A stretch of 61,740 nucleotides of DNA from a virus: positions 97,199 through 158,938 of IMG/VR virus record IMGVR_UViG_3300045919_000425. One strand, written 5' to 3'. Every line of letters begins with the position of its first letter. The stretch's first letter is position 1. Positions 41,503 to 50,653 of the stretch are shown in pieces. The translations under genes were made by a program, and so were the position numbers. Under the pieces are notes generated by a model. The model worked only from the letters and a program-made list of their open reading frames with translations, was not told where the DNA came from and did no database searches.

Positions 41503-42543
41503 ATGGCACAAAAGGGTTCATTTAGTGAAGTCGAAGCAACCGCAAACGGGCTTTTATGGCGGATTTATCCACAAAACTGGTTTGAGCAATTTCCGTTTTA
41601 TTTTGTTTTAAAATATCCCGATGACAGGTTAACAACAACGGATGGTATTAGTTTTTCTAGCTCTCCGACCGAACTTAGTCGCTTTTATTTACCTTGCCCA
41701 CCTCAATCTATGGTGGTTCAAGATATGTCAACGTCGGATTCTTATGCAACGTTAGGTGGTGTTGTTGAGGAAACCTCCGCCGGTGTTTTTTCTACTATCA
41801 TTCTTTCGGGAACCACTGGGATTGCATTAAATGATCAGTCTGGAACAGGAGACCCATTATCAACCAGACAAAGAAAATTATTTTCTGAGGCAACTGGCGG
41901 CACAAATGTGTTATCCAGACTCGGTCAATCTGCCATCGGAGCAATAGAAGGAGCAGTGCAGGGAATAACCGGAAACTCTGAGCCAGCGCTGCCTTTTGCG
42001 AATTACGGCTCCGCTGTCCCTACCCCGGACAAAAATACTCCCGTGGAAACTTTTTTCAGTGGAAGGGGGATGGATGTATCCACTGCTATTGCTAAGCTTG
42101 GGGCATTTTTACCAGGAGTCGGTGATGAAACAAAAGGTCAGGCATTTACTAATGGATTTTCTTGGTCAATTGCATTACGTCAGTACTTCCAAAAGTATCA
42201 AATACTTAAACAGCAGTTTCCAGAAATCGAGCTATATTTTATCGACGAAAAAAGAAACAATCAAAGCCGAGTTGTTGTTCGAGACTTTAGGGTACAGAAT
42301 GTAGCTTCGCAACCAATGATTCAGTCCTACAATATCGTACTTAAGGCATGGAATACTCAGGACATAGAAGGTGTTAAAATAGGTCCCATAGACAGGCTTA
42401 AGACAGATTTAAAAGGAGTACAGACCTTAAATGCAGCGTCAGCTATTTTATCTATGGCAAAAACAATTAAGAAATTAAGGCGACCATTAGACTTAGCCGG
42501 TTCCTTAGCATCAGCAACAATTTCATCAAAACTACAAGGATAA
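41503..42543 (+). CDS. Tail/baseplate protein
   Basis: 346 residues. FYLPCPPQSMVVQDMSTSDSYATLGGVVEETSAGVFSTIILSGTTG near the N-terminus is of a kind common in phage tail proteins placed near the tape measure. FIDEKRNNQSRVVVRDFRVQNV in the middle resembles tail-hub sequences. The C-terminal ~90 residues are helical. No enzyme motif. Its place between tube and tape-measure genes supports a structural role. Confidence 0.6.
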   Translation: MAQKGSFSEVEATANGLLWRIYPQNWFEQFPFYFVLKYPDDRLTTTDGISFSSSPTELSRFYLPCPPQSMVVQDMSTSDSYATLGGVVEETSAGVFSTIILSGTTGIALNDQSGTGDPLSTRQRKLFSEATGGTNVLSRLGQSAIGAIEGAVQGITGNSEPALPFANYGSAVPTPDKNTPVETFFSGRGMDVSTAIAKLGAFLPGVGDETKGQAFTNGFSWSIALRQYFQKYQILKQQFPEIELYFIDEKRNNQSRVVVRDFRVQNVASQPMIQSYNIVLKAWNTQDIEGVKIGPIDRLKTDLKGVQTLNAASAILSMAKTIKKLRRPLDLAGSLASATISSKLQG

Positions 42544-42548
42544 TAATA

Positions 42549-42959
42549 ATGTTTGGTGATCATGAAGGATTTATGACCGATGGAAGTTATTTCGATGAGT
42601 TAATTCCTTCACTAAAGAATAGGGCGAAGGTTTTGATCCAGGGAACTGGATCAAACAATATGAATGAATTGATTACACGAATAACATTTTTACTTGCTCA
42701 GCATTACAGGATTCCAGCAAAATCCCCAATATTTTCTACTTACGATCCAGAAGAGTTATTCTTGGAGTATTTTATGATCCAGGAATACGAAGAGTCACTG
42801 AGACCAAAAACAGAGCAAGATAAGCAAAAGGATACAGTAGAGGCGATTAAGGAAAACTTAACGGAAGCAAAAGGACTGTTTGATGATTTTCGGCCAAGAT
42901 CTGAAAATCTGTTCTCATCTGAAGAGGCTGAGGAATTTAGTATGAGCTTTAATGAATAA
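42549..42959 (+). CDS. Small tail gene upstream of the tape measure
   Basis: 136 residues. Acidic, with a helical C-terminal half. Its place, two genes before the tape measure, is that of tail-assembly chaperones, but no frameshift site linking it to the next gene is seen. A 10-bp hairpin with a GGAA tetraloop lies near its start (42632-42655). A hairpin with a T-run follows the stop codon. Confidence 0.55.
   Translation: MFGDHEGFMTDGSYFDELIPSLKNRAKVLIQGTGSNNMNELITRITFLLAQHYRIPAKSPIFSTYDPEELFLEYFMIQEYEESLRPKTEQDKQKDTVEAIKENLTEAKGLFDDFRPRSENLFSSEEAEEFSMSFNE
42632..42655 (+). repeat. 10-bp intragenic hairpin with GGAA tetraloop
   Basis: TTTGATCCAG, GGAA, CTGGATCAAA. As RNA this is a stem capped by a GNRA tetraloop, an unusually stable form. 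It lies over the KVLIQGTGSN codons. Confidence 0.7.
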
Positions 42960-42962
42960 GTG

Positions 42963-42993
42963 TTGACGGATCTCTCACGATCCGTATATTTTT
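42963..42993 (+). terminator. Terminator-like hairpin overlapping a promoter-like pair
   Basis: ACGGATC (42966-42972) and GATCCGT (42979-42985) with a 6-base loop are followed by ATATTTTT. The same bases also read TTGACG (42963-42968), 16-base spacer, TATATT (42985-42990). It lies in the 60 bases between two tail genes, so it either ends one transcript or starts the next. Confidence 0.5.
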
Positions 42994-43019
42994 CATATAA
43001 CCACTTAAGGATGACTATT

Positions 43020-43418
43020 ATGCAAGAACTAGAAGAAGAGTTAGATTACAAAAAATACAAAGATTTATATAAATTAGATATTTCCAGTAAAACGGTTAAT
43101 TTCAATATCAGGGTAAAAGATGAGTACACTGGCCAGTCTTATTCCGGTGATTTTGAGATGAAACTTTTTTTAAATCTCGGTGAAAGATCTGTAAAGGCCA
43201 GAGAAGCGACTCGAAGGAATTTAGATATAGATCCATTCGACCAAATATTTAGATTCAATAGCATAATCTGTGAGCTTAAGGTTCATTGCCTTAATTGTCC
43301 AGATTGGTTCAAGAATGAGGAACCGTTTAATATGGTAGGAATTCAGCCGATTGAACAGATCTTCATTTTATTAAGCGCAGCACAGAAAGAATACAAAGAG
43401 CGAGTTGTCAACGTCTAA
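43020..43418 (+). CDS. Small tail gene next to the tape measure
   Basis: 132 residues from the ATG at 43020, with AAGG 9 bases upstream; the frame is open back to 42960 but that part holds the hairpin above. LDYKKYKDLYKLDISSKTVNFNIRVKDEYTG is beta-like, followed by helical sequence with CPDWF. Probably a tail-assembly chaperone or tail-completion protein (position). No family recognised. Confidence 0.55.
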   Translation: MQELEEELDYKKYKDLYKLDISSKTVNFNIRVKDEYTGQSYSGDFEMKLFLNLGERSVKAREATRRNLDIDPFDQIFRFNSIICELKVHCLNCPDWFKNEEPFNMVGIQPIEQIFILLSAAQKEYKERVVNV

Positions 43419-43470
43419 AATTCCTAGATAATGCTTGATGATGATAAATACAAATCAAGCATTAGGAATT
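43419..43470 (+). promoter_or_regulatory. Hairpin that would hide the tape-measure ribosome site
   Basis: 43419-43439 pairs with 43454-43470 in 17 bp interrupted only by a 3-base bulge (GAT, 43427-43429), with a 14-base loop. The right arm contains TAGGAATT, the ribosome site of the tape measure (ATG at 43475). It could limit tape-measure translation so that copy number suits the tail. Confidence 0.65.
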
Positions 43471-43474
43471 AACA

Positions 43475-46400
43475 ATGGCAAATTCAGATGACATATTTCG
43501 CTCCATAACTTCCGGTTCCAAAGAGGCAGGCGAAGCGTTACGCAAGACTATTGATCTATTTCGTCAATTAAATTCTATGGCATCAAAAGGAGTATTCTCT
43601 AATCCTTCTTTTGGTGGCATTCCTATCCCTGGTACATCTTCCACTAATTCCAGCCTAATTCGTGCTCTTTCTAATATGAATTCAGGCAGATCTATAAATA
43701 ATGTAATGTCTGGTTCGGCATTTTCTATACCTCCGCCTACTTTTGTGCCACCACCATTATTCACTCCATCAGGCAATGCTCAAATAGATAAAATATTGTC
43801 TTCTGCCGCTTATTCTTCTAGTATCCCTGGAGCAAAGCTAGGAAAGCTATATCAAGGGATGACAGGAGTAGCAAGAAACCCCCTCATCCCCCCATTAGAG
43901 AGAGCTAAGGCTCTGGAAAATTTCCTAGATATTACCAACAAGCGTGGGATTTCACTAGGCTCCGAACGTTCAGATAAATTAACTTATGGAATGATAGATC
44001 CACTAAAACACACGGCCGCAAGACAGTCTATGCAAGCAGACTATCATCGAGCGATGCAAGAGAGAGATATAACCAAAAGAGCTTCTATGCTTGAGTCGTT
44101 ATCTCAGAATTCTCCTATAAAATCGGGCAGGGATTACGAGTACATTCAACGGGGATTAAACAAGGCAAAACAGTCTGCAAACGACCTTGGATTTCAGAAT
44201 CAGCTTAAGGGGGCAGGAACCCCAACGCAGTTAACTGAGCTTAGATCAGCAGCAGCCGCCTCTAATGTATCAAACCAGTTGCTTGATAGGATTGATAAAA
44301 AGCTAGCAAGGTTAAATGACACTACCGAAAAAGAGCAAAAAAAACAAGAAAGAGATCAAAAGAAGTTCCAAGAGGAACATCCTTACTTAAGTAAGATCCT
44401 ACCTTCACGTCGGGCAGTAGGGTTAGCTGGCGGATTAGCCGCTGTTGGAGGAACAGTACTTAAGTCAGCATATCAATTAACAGGTATGCAGCTTCAGGCT
44501 CCAACTCAGGCAATATTTGCACAGGCTGAGTATGAAAAATCCAGACAAGACAGATTCCTATCATTAGGCGGGGACTATTCAGGAGAGGGTAGGCTCCGTG
44601 GAGCAGGCAACATCCTCCTTGCCGGCAAATCAGCGAATACAGGATTTTTAGGTGCTAACGGTTTTGGGAACGCACTTGGCATGTCAGGAGCCTTAACATC
44701 ACAAGCCGGACAAAGGTCAATTTTAGGTAATCTCGGATCAATCCTTGGTGGCGCAGCAATGACAGTTGGTGGCGGAGCGCTGATGATAGGCGGAGCACCT
44801 ACTGTTGCTGGCGGCATAATGGGCGCTGGTTTATTATCATCAGGTTTATCTATGTTAGGTGGCGGATTATCTGACGCAATGGGAAATAACGCAGTCAGGG
44901 CGACCGGAATACTAGGAAAGGGGATGCAAGAGCAAGGAATTGCTATGCAAAACTCCGAGACATATATCCGAGCTTTAGCGTTACAGCAAGCAGATGTTGA
45001 TAAGAATAGAATCTACTCCCGCCAAATAGATGCCGCAGAAGAACAATATGCGGCGAATAGGGACTCTATTTCCAGGATGGGTGCCAAAGCCTTTACTATG
45101 GGAGCAATGGCAATTCCAGGTGGTGGTATTACGAATTTCTCTCGGTCAGAGGCCGCAAAATACGCAAGCATGGACCCGATGCAAAGAGAAATGATGTTAA
45201 CTGGGAAATTAGCCAGCTCGTTAGGAACCGGAAACACGAGCTGGGACAGAGCCACCTCGCTCGGGATGTCTGGTGCAGAATACACCAGCGCAATTTCTCG
45301 AACACAAATGGCATTAGGTGTAGGCGGAGGTGGTGCGGAGTCTACAGGTAATGCGTTGATTAGGCTTTCCCGGTCAGGCTATGGCTCTATGGAGCAATTA
45401 TTAGGTAATATGTCCTCCCTTTCTTCTTTATCGGGGAAAGGAAATTCATTAGGAGACCTAAAGGCCATTTTAGGCGCTGCGGTAGCTTCTGGTTTTGATG
45501 GCAGTAGGCTGGGTCAAAAATTTGTTGAAACTACTACAAAAGTGGCTTCATCTTTAGGGTTAATGGATGTTTCCTCTGTCGGAAAAAACCTCGGATTTAT
45601 GGCAGGACAGTTTGGGATGGGAGAAAGAGGTCTCTCGTTGGCTGCTTCTGGGATGGAAGGGTTTAATAAGGCCACGTCAACAAACCCATTAATATCTACA
45701 CTGGTAGATGCAAACTTATCGATTCAAGGCAAGTTGGGGGACGCTACGGCATATTCCTTAGCTCATAATAGCCCAGCAAAGCAAGCAGAGACAGTGTCGC
45801 AGGTAGAAGCTATTCGTTCTGGTAAAATGAAGATATCAAACGCTTCTCTTGAAACTCGTGCAGTTATTTATGGGCAAGGCGGACTATCTGGCGCAAAGAA
45901 AATGTTAACCTCTACATTGAATGCAAGTATGCCATTTTTATCTTCTCGTCCTGAACTACTACAGGGGCTTAAGGGACTTAAAGGGGAGGCAATCAATAAG
46001 TATCTGATGAGTTCTAATCCGGCCTTGGGAGGAGAATCAATCCTTGCTCAAGTTCAGAAATTAGAAGGATTCGGCGATGTCGGAACGGCTATGTCAGGAA
46101 TCACAGCATTAGCTATGTCACAAGGGATATTAGCACCAGGCGCAACAGGAGGGCCGTCGACCAAGGGTGCTGATATGTACGCTGCAAATAATATTACAGC
46201 AAGAGCGAAGGCACAGTTTGCAAATCAACTTTCTCGTTCAGGGATGTCGATGCTTGGTCAAACATTAGCCGGAAATGCCTCAACGTCGGGATTAGAAAAC
46301 TCGGCTATTGGTAGGTATTTATCCGCAGCAGGTTCTAGCGGTGCAACAATTGGCGGCGCAGTATTTCATAATATGAAAGAAGTGGAATCTGCAATGAAGC

Positions 46401-46654
46401 TCACAGGGAAATCAGACACCGAGCTAATGGCAATGCAAAAAAGTTCGGCGACTGCTGGAGAAGCAGCACGGGCGTTAGCCTTAAAGGATACAACAGTGAA
46501 TCAACTCGCAGTGCAGGCACAGTCAGAAGCAGTTAGCGATAGCTCTGCACAGTTAGTTAAGCTTGCGCCAGAGTCAATACTAGGGCTTGCCATGGCTATA
46601 GCAGGAGCCTCTTCTTTTAATATTGATAAGGATGGCAAAAAGACTGGCAAGTAA
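43475..46654 (+). CDS. Tape measure protein
   Basis: 1059 residues. Long and helical, with an N-terminal Ser/Gly-rich part, a charged helix (EKEQKKQERDQKKFQEE near 290), and a Gly/Ala/Leu-rich hydrophobic zone (about 310-470) typical of tape measures. At roughly 1.5 angstrom per residue the tail would be about 160 nm (rule of thumb). It lies between the small tail genes and the hub, the usual order. Its translation start is enclosed by a hairpin. Confidence 0.85.
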   Translation: MANSDDIFRSITSGSKEAGEALRKTIDLFRQLNSMASKGVFSNPSFGGIPIPGTSSTNSSLIRALSNMNSGRSINNVMSGSAFSIPPPTFVPPPLFTPSGNAQIDKILSSAAYSSSIPGAKLGKLYQGMTGVARNPLIPPLERAKALENFLDITNKRGISLGSERSDKLTYGMIDPLKHTAARQSMQADYHRAMQERDITKRASMLESLSQNSPIKSGRDYEYIQRGLNKAKQSANDLGFQNQLKGAGTPTQLTELRSAAAASNVSNQLLDRIDKKLARLNDTTEKEQKKQERDQKKFQEEHPYLSKILPSRRAVGLAGGLAAVGGTVLKSAYQLTGMQLQAPTQAIFAQAEYEKSRQDRFLSLGGDYSGEGRLRGAGNILLAGKSANTGFLGANGFGNALGMSGALTSQAGQRSILGNLGSILGGAAMTVGGGALMIGGAPTVAGGIMGAGLLSSGLSMLGGGLSDAMGNNAVRATGILGKGMQEQGIAMQNSETYIRALALQQADVDKNRIYSRQIDAAEEQYAANRDSISRMGAKAFTMGAMAIPGGGITNFSRSEAAKYASMDPMQREMMLTGKLASSLGTGNTSWDRATSLGMSGAEYTSAISRTQMALGVGGGGAESTGNALIRLSRSGYGSMEQLLGNMSSLSSLSGKGNSLGDLKAILGAAVASGFDGSRLGQKFVETTTKVASSLGLMDVSSVGKNLGFMAGQFGMGERGLSLAASGMEGFNKATSTNPLISTLVDANLSIQGKLGDATAYSLAHNSPAKQAETVSQVEAIRSGKMKISNASLETRAVIYGQGGLSGAKKMLTSTLNASMPFLSSRPELLQGLKGLKGEAINKYLMSSNPALGGESILAQVQKLEGFGDVGTAMSGITALAMSQGILAPGATGGPSTKGADMYAANNITARAKAQFANQLSRSGMSMLGQTLAGNASTSGLENSAIGRYLSAAGSSGATIGGAVFHNMKEVESAMKLTGKSDTELMAMQKSSATAGEAARALALKDTTVNQLAVQAQSEAVSDSSAQLVKLAPESILGLAMAIAGASSFNIDKDGKKTGK

Positions 46655-46655
46655 G

Positions 46656-46684
46656 TTGACTTTCTGGTTAATCACTGCTATGAT
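46656..46684 (+). promoter_or_regulatory. Sigma-70-type promoter P13
   Basis: TTGACT 46656-46661, 17-base spacer with GGTTAA one base off the common place, TGC, TATGAT 46679-46684, directly after the tape measure. One of the better -10 boxes of the set. Confidence 0.75.
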
Positions 46685-46705
46685 GATTTAGAAAGTGAGG
46701 TACTT

Positions 46706-46942
46706 ATGGGAAAGAGTCTGGTCTTATATAAGTTAAATGAGCAGTGCGTCGTAATGGTTCCATTTAGAAGTATTTTGATGGCTCGAGTCCAGCAGGACAC
46801 AATTACTATTTCAATTAAGCATCGTGCGGATTTCACTTTTTCTAACACCGATATTATTAACTTCACAGAAGCGAAAAAATCATTGATTGATTATTTTCAG
46901 GATGGAATTTTAATCAACAAAGGAGAGACTCTTGGCAATTAA
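46706..46942 (+). CDS. Hypothetical small protein in the tail region
   Basis: 78 residues; GTGAGGT precedes the ATG. Beta-rich, with SILMARVQQDTITISI. It has a promoter of its own (P13) although it lies between the tape measure and hub genes, which is unusual within a tail operon. Its 3' end overlaps the hub gene. No family recognised. Confidence 0.6.
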   Translation: MGKSLVLYKLNEQCVVMVPFRSILMARVQQDTITISIKHRADFTFSNTDIINFTEAKKSLIDYFQDGILINKGETLGN

Positions 46943-48869
46943 CGAACAATTCACAGAAAATATAGCAAACGACGCAGCACTAATAGTCTACCCGTTTACT
47001 CAGGAATTCCCAATACAACAAAGAACTCCAGGAATTTCAGAGATCGATATGACAACAAAGCCAGCAGTTTTAATCTCTCTCGGGGCTATTAATGCCGGCT
47101 TTACTAGGTCAAAGAAGATAGGCTCCATGGAGGTTTCTTATAAGGGATACGTAGATTCGGACGCTGTTAGGCCGGGTAATTGGGTAGTTTTTAAAACATC
47201 GGCCTCTGGAAAAATTAAGGATTACATTAAGGATGGTATTCCGAGATTTATCGGTCAAATTTATTCAGTAATACCTGATTATTATGTAGATGGTAATGGG
47301 AAAAAGAGCCGGATAATTAAAATATCCATAAGGGAATGGTCTCATGTATTGTTCTGTCCTGTGCGATATGATCAATACGCAACAGCCGGGCAAGGAACAG
47401 CGTCGACAGTTTCTAATATTAAATCCGACTCTGTTCCTATTTCCCCTTCTTCACCTAAGAGTTCTCAGTCTGGTAGTAACTATAGCTATCAGAAAGAAAA
47501 AACGACTATTTCTATTCCGCCAGAACAGAATAAGGTAGTCGAACCTATTGATACTGCACCGTCTGTAGAGTCTATTTTTGCACATTTCCGGCAGCCTTTT
47601 CAGTATGTTTTGAGTATTCTCGCTCTTGTATCGAATATGTCCAAGAATATTGATTCAGTAACAGCCGCCATTGGCCAAAAGAATGTTGAAGATATTGTTC
47701 ATGCGTTTTCTAGCACTTATAAGGTGAATATGCGAATGCCCGGTATTCCAACACAATTAGTGGCAGATCACATCTACACTACTGATGACATAGGAAACTA
47801 TGATCCATTAGCTCCAATGACAACAGGATTTCTTTGGCCGATTATCGGGGTACAGAAGTGGGATCAGAATCCCACAGCATTTGACAGTGAGACAGGTTTA
47901 TATGATATGTCGCAGTTTAGAGGATCTGATATCACTAAGCTAACATATGCCCCAAAGGAAGCATTAAGGCCAGGAGCTTTCCTAAGTCCAAGAACAATAG
48001 CATCAGGAATTACTGTGGATTCTATTTTAAATGAGATTTGCGATCCATCGTCATATGATTACTACACAGATATGGTTTATACGACTGATTTTGATGGGTC
48101 AATAAAGGCGTGCCCATTGTTAATAGTTCGAGATATACCATACTCACTTAAGAATTATAAGGAAGTATTCCCTGCTTCAACTAATTCGCAATTTAAGTGG
48201 ACATTTTATGATGATTTACCAAGAACAACGATTAGGCTTTCTAGTATTTTGCGTATTCCAATAACACAAAACATCCTAGAGTCTCCAACATATATCAGGG
48301 TTGTGCCGAATTCAAATGGAGTAATGACGGGGGCAACTCAGTCTATCGCTACTTTTAATGGTACAGCAACGATACCTTCGCTACAGTACAGATTCGGTGG
48401 TAAGGAAATGGTGATCACCACATATGCTGGTGTCGTAACTCCGAAAGGTGATGGAGTTACTGTGGATTACATTCCACAGTGGATGGAGGAGTTACGCAAC
48501 AGAGCTGTTGAGTGGCATTGCAATTTACATTTATGGGTAAAAGCAACCCTAATTTTGAAAGATTCTGATTATTTAATATCTGTTGGTTCTAATGTGAGAA
48601 TACCATTAGGAGAAGATAAGCCTGTTATTGTTGGCCATGTGGACTCAATAGATTATCGAATGAAAATGGAAGACACGGGTCAAATCACTAATCAGATTAT
48701 TGTGAGCCTCTCCAGAGTAGGAATGCAGGAAATTTCAGACTCCCTCAGAAATACGGGGAATATATCACCACTTCCTCCAGGGTATATTACAGACTTATTT
48801 ACTCTGGATAATACTGTTCAGGATGGATTAATGTATATGGTTCAGGCAGAACAGCCTGTCGCAAGGTAA
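46932..48869 (+). CDS. Putative baseplate hub protein
   Basis: 645 residues from a TTG at 46932 with AGGAGAG upstream, overlapping the preceding gene by 11 bases. Beta-rich N-terminal part (PAVLISLGAINAGFTRSKKIGSMEVSYKGYVD...), a Ser/Lys-rich linker near 150-200, then a large domain with PLLIVRDIPYSL and a C-terminal region (VGSNVRIPLGEDKPVIVGHVDSIDYRMKMEDTGQ). This pattern and its place before the spike agree with a gp27/gpD-like hub. Function inferred. Confidence 0.65.
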   Translation: MAINEQFTENIANDAALIVYPFTQEFPIQQRTPGISEIDMTTKPAVLISLGAINAGFTRSKKIGSMEVSYKGYVDSDAVRPGNWVVFKTSASGKIKDYIKDGIPRFIGQIYSVIPDYYVDGNGKKSRIIKISIREWSHVLFCPVRYDQYATAGQGTASTVSNIKSDSVPISPSSPKSSQSGSNYSYQKEKTTISIPPEQNKVVEPIDTAPSVESIFAHFRQPFQYVLSILALVSNMSKNIDSVTAAIGQKNVEDIVHAFSSTYKVNMRMPGIPTQLVADHIYTTDDIGNYDPLAPMTTGFLWPIIGVQKWDQNPTAFDSETGLYDMSQFRGSDITKLTYAPKEALRPGAFLSPRTIASGITVDSILNEICDPSSYDYYTDMVYTTDFDGSIKACPLLIVRDIPYSLKNYKEVFPASTNSQFKWTFYDDLPRTTIRLSSILRIPITQNILESPTYIRVVPNSNGVMTGATQSIATFNGTATIPSLQYRFGGKEMVITTYAGVVTPKGDGVTVDYIPQWMEELRNRAVEWHCNLHLWVKATLILKDSDYLISVGSNVRIPLGEDKPVIVGHVDSIDYRMKMEDTGQITNQIIVSLSRVGMQEISDSLRNTGNISPLPPGYITDLFTLDNTVQDGLMYMVQAEQPVAR

Positions 48870-48877
48870 GGAGAATT

Positions 48878-50050
48878 ATGATTTATTATGGTGAAATTAT
48901 TTGCAGTTATCCTCCATCGGATACTAGGAATAAGTACAAGCTCAGGCAAGAATACAGTGTTAAATTGTTAATGGACTCCAGTGCGCCAATCATATCTAAT
49001 GTTGTTATGTTAAGTGATAACGAAGGCGTAGATGACTTTACTGAGGTAGTATTAAGAGGGTCTCGTGATGATGGAGGAAGGGGCGGATACTTAGCCGCAA
49101 CAATAGAGGAAGACAGCCTAATGGCAGGAGTTAGGGTTGTTGTGGGTTTTCCTGGAGGTAGCGGGCAGGAAAACCTTTATTGTGGGTTTATTTTAGGCTG
49201 CTTGCCTCATATTAGTAATGTGATATCACAAAATCCAAGCAAGCTAAACACACTACCAGCAATAATTCAAGCAAATGCAAAGCCCCAATTCAGGAAAAAG
49301 ATGAATGGAATTTTGCATTCAATTGACTCACTTGGGCAGTTAAGATTCCAATACAATGGCATCGCTAAGATTAACCCAAACAAAGATCCACTAAGAGAAA
49401 TTCCACAGGTTTCATCTGTTGGGAATATGACCATGGATTTTTTACAGAAAAGCGTGTTTCGTTTAGTGGATAACAACCATCAGGCAGTGGTTGTTGATTC
49501 ATTCGGCCAGTTTGTGTCCGTTAATAACACAACCGAACCACCGAAACCTACTTATGGATCTGAAGAGAAGTTGGTGATCAACGAAGTATCAGGATTAAGC
49601 AAGCCTATAGGTCAAGAAGTTAGATTAGATAAATCAAGTAGCACTCTTTTTTTACGTTCGTCGGATAAGATAGTAGCAGTGTGTAATGATGAAACTATGA
49701 AAAATGAATCACTATTGGTAGACTCTAAAAATATTACAATGAAGGATAATAATGGCTCCACTGTTTCTATTACCGGTGGAAATATTACAACAGAAAGTAA
49801 TAATTTAACCCAAAAGGCTAGTTCTATTACACTAAAAGACACAGCAGCGGCCAGCTTGAAAATTGCAGGCGGTAAAGTCTCTCTTGGAACCGGAGCCGCC
49901 GAAGTTATCACCTTAGCAATCCAAACTATTGACGATATTCTAACAAGTACGCCATTAGCAATATCTGCTGTAGGTCCATGCCAAGCTTCACCCGCCTTAA
50001 TAGCTTCTCTAACAGTAACAAAAACTCTACTTTCAACGATCAAGTTTTGA
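48878..50050 (+). CDS. Baseplate spike protein (gpV/gp5-like)
   Basis: 390 residues; AAGGAG precedes the ATG. An OB-fold-like N-terminal half (GVRVVVGFPGGSGQENLYCGFILG) is followed by a repetitive beta segment (SKNITMKDNNGSTVSITGGNITTESNN...). The end, AASLKIAGGKVSLGTGAAEVITLAIQTIDDILTS, is the pattern seen at the end of gpV/gp5-type spikes. It should form the trimeric membrane-piercing tip of the tail. It ends the tail block. Confidence 0.75.
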   Translation: MIYYGEIICSYPPSDTRNKYKLRQEYSVKLLMDSSAPIISNVVMLSDNEGVDDFTEVVLRGSRDDGGRGGYLAATIEEDSLMAGVRVVVGFPGGSGQENLYCGFILGCLPHISNVISQNPSKLNTLPAIIQANAKPQFRKKMNGILHSIDSLGQLRFQYNGIAKINPNKDPLREIPQVSSVGNMTMDFLQKSVFRLVDNNHQAVVVDSFGQFVSVNNTTEPPKPTYGSEEKLVINEVSGLSKPIGQEVRLDKSSSTLFLRSSDKIVAVCNDETMKNESLLVDSKNITMKDNNGSTVSITGGNITTESNNLTQKASSITLKDTAAASLKIAGGKVSLGTGAAEVITLAIQTIDDILTSTPLAISAVGPCQASPALIASLTVTKTLLSTIKF

Positions 50051-50053
50051 TAC

Positions 50054-50082
50054 TTGACAACTGGTTAATACTCTGATAGATT
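50054..50082 (+). promoter_or_regulatory. Sigma-70-type promoter P14
   Basis: TTGACA 50054-50059, 17-base spacer with GTTAA at the common offset, TGA, TAGATT 50077-50082. It drives the group of small genes from 50103. Confidence 0.8.
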
Positions 50083-50102
50083 ATTTGAAGGAGGAATAAT
50101 CT

Positions 50103-50459
50103 ATGAGAATGAAAGTCTACCGAATAGAGAATATTTTTAATGAGGGGCCTTATAGTTCTGGGGAGCAAAAGCTCTGGAGGAGAAGATCTCACGGTGGAGT
50201 TTCACATCCAGAGCCACAAGAAGACCTGATTAATGGATTCAAGAAAGGTCCTCATTTTTGTGGATTCTCCTCTATGCAACATTTATTTCAGTGGTTCGCA
50301 AAAACTGAGTTACTCAGATTACATGATTTAGGTTTCAGGATTCAGGTTTACTCAGTAGATTCAAAATATGTCAGGTTGGGAGTAAAGCAGGTAGTTTTCA
50401 CGCATTCTAAAGCTAAAGCAATTGGAAAGGGAAGAGCTATTACAGAGGAATTAAAATGA
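50103..50459 (+). CDS. Hypothetical protein
   Basis: 118 residues; GGAGGAAT precedes the ATG. Contains HFCGFSSMQHLFQWFAKTELLRLHDLGFRIQVYSVD, a layout of a small alpha/beta protein seen in phage accessory genes. It overlaps the next gene by ATGA, starting a tightly packed unit of five genes. No function assigned. Confidence 0.7.
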   Translation: MRMKVYRIENIFNEGPYSSGEQKLWRRRSHGGVSHPEPQEDLINGFKKGPHFCGFSSMQHLFQWFAKTELLRLHDLGFRIQVYSVDSKYVRLGVKQVVFTHSKAKAIGKGRAITEELK

Positions 50460-50653
50460 AGAAAAGTATCGATAGTGATTATTTATATGATGAGGTTTAC
50501 TGGAAACTCAATTACACTAATACTGAATCATTTTCAACCAGGTGGGATGATTATGAGGAATTTATCGTTGATGTAACTGAGCGTGGCTTAATATATCAAG
50601 ATATGGATGGGGATTTTTGGGCATTAATGGATTCATGGGAGGGAATGATATGA
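50456..50653 (+). CDS. Hypothetical small acidic protein
   Basis: 65 residues. Rich in Tyr, Asp and Trp. Both ends overlap neighbours by ATGA, so it is translated as part of the 50103 operon. No family recognised. Confidence 0.65.
   Translation: MKKSIDSDYLYDEVYWKLNYTNTESFSTRWDDYEEFIVDVTERGLIYQDMDGDFWALMDSWEGMI

Noticed and set aside
42549-43418. Programmed frameshift joining the two small tail genes, as in many tail chaperones
   Set aside because: No slippery run is visible at the end of the first gene, and the second has its own ATG and ribosome site, with a hairpin between them.
43475-46654. Gly-rich repeats in the tape measure as a DNA repeat region
   Set aside because: The repetition is in amino-acid composition (hydrophobic Gly/Ala segments), normal for tape measures; the DNA is not in exact repeats.
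46706-46942. CsrA-like RNA-binding protein, from its size and beta-rich start
   Set aside because: The order of residues does not match CsrA (no GExIxI-type N-terminus followed by the RNA-binding VHR motif), so it stays hypothetical.
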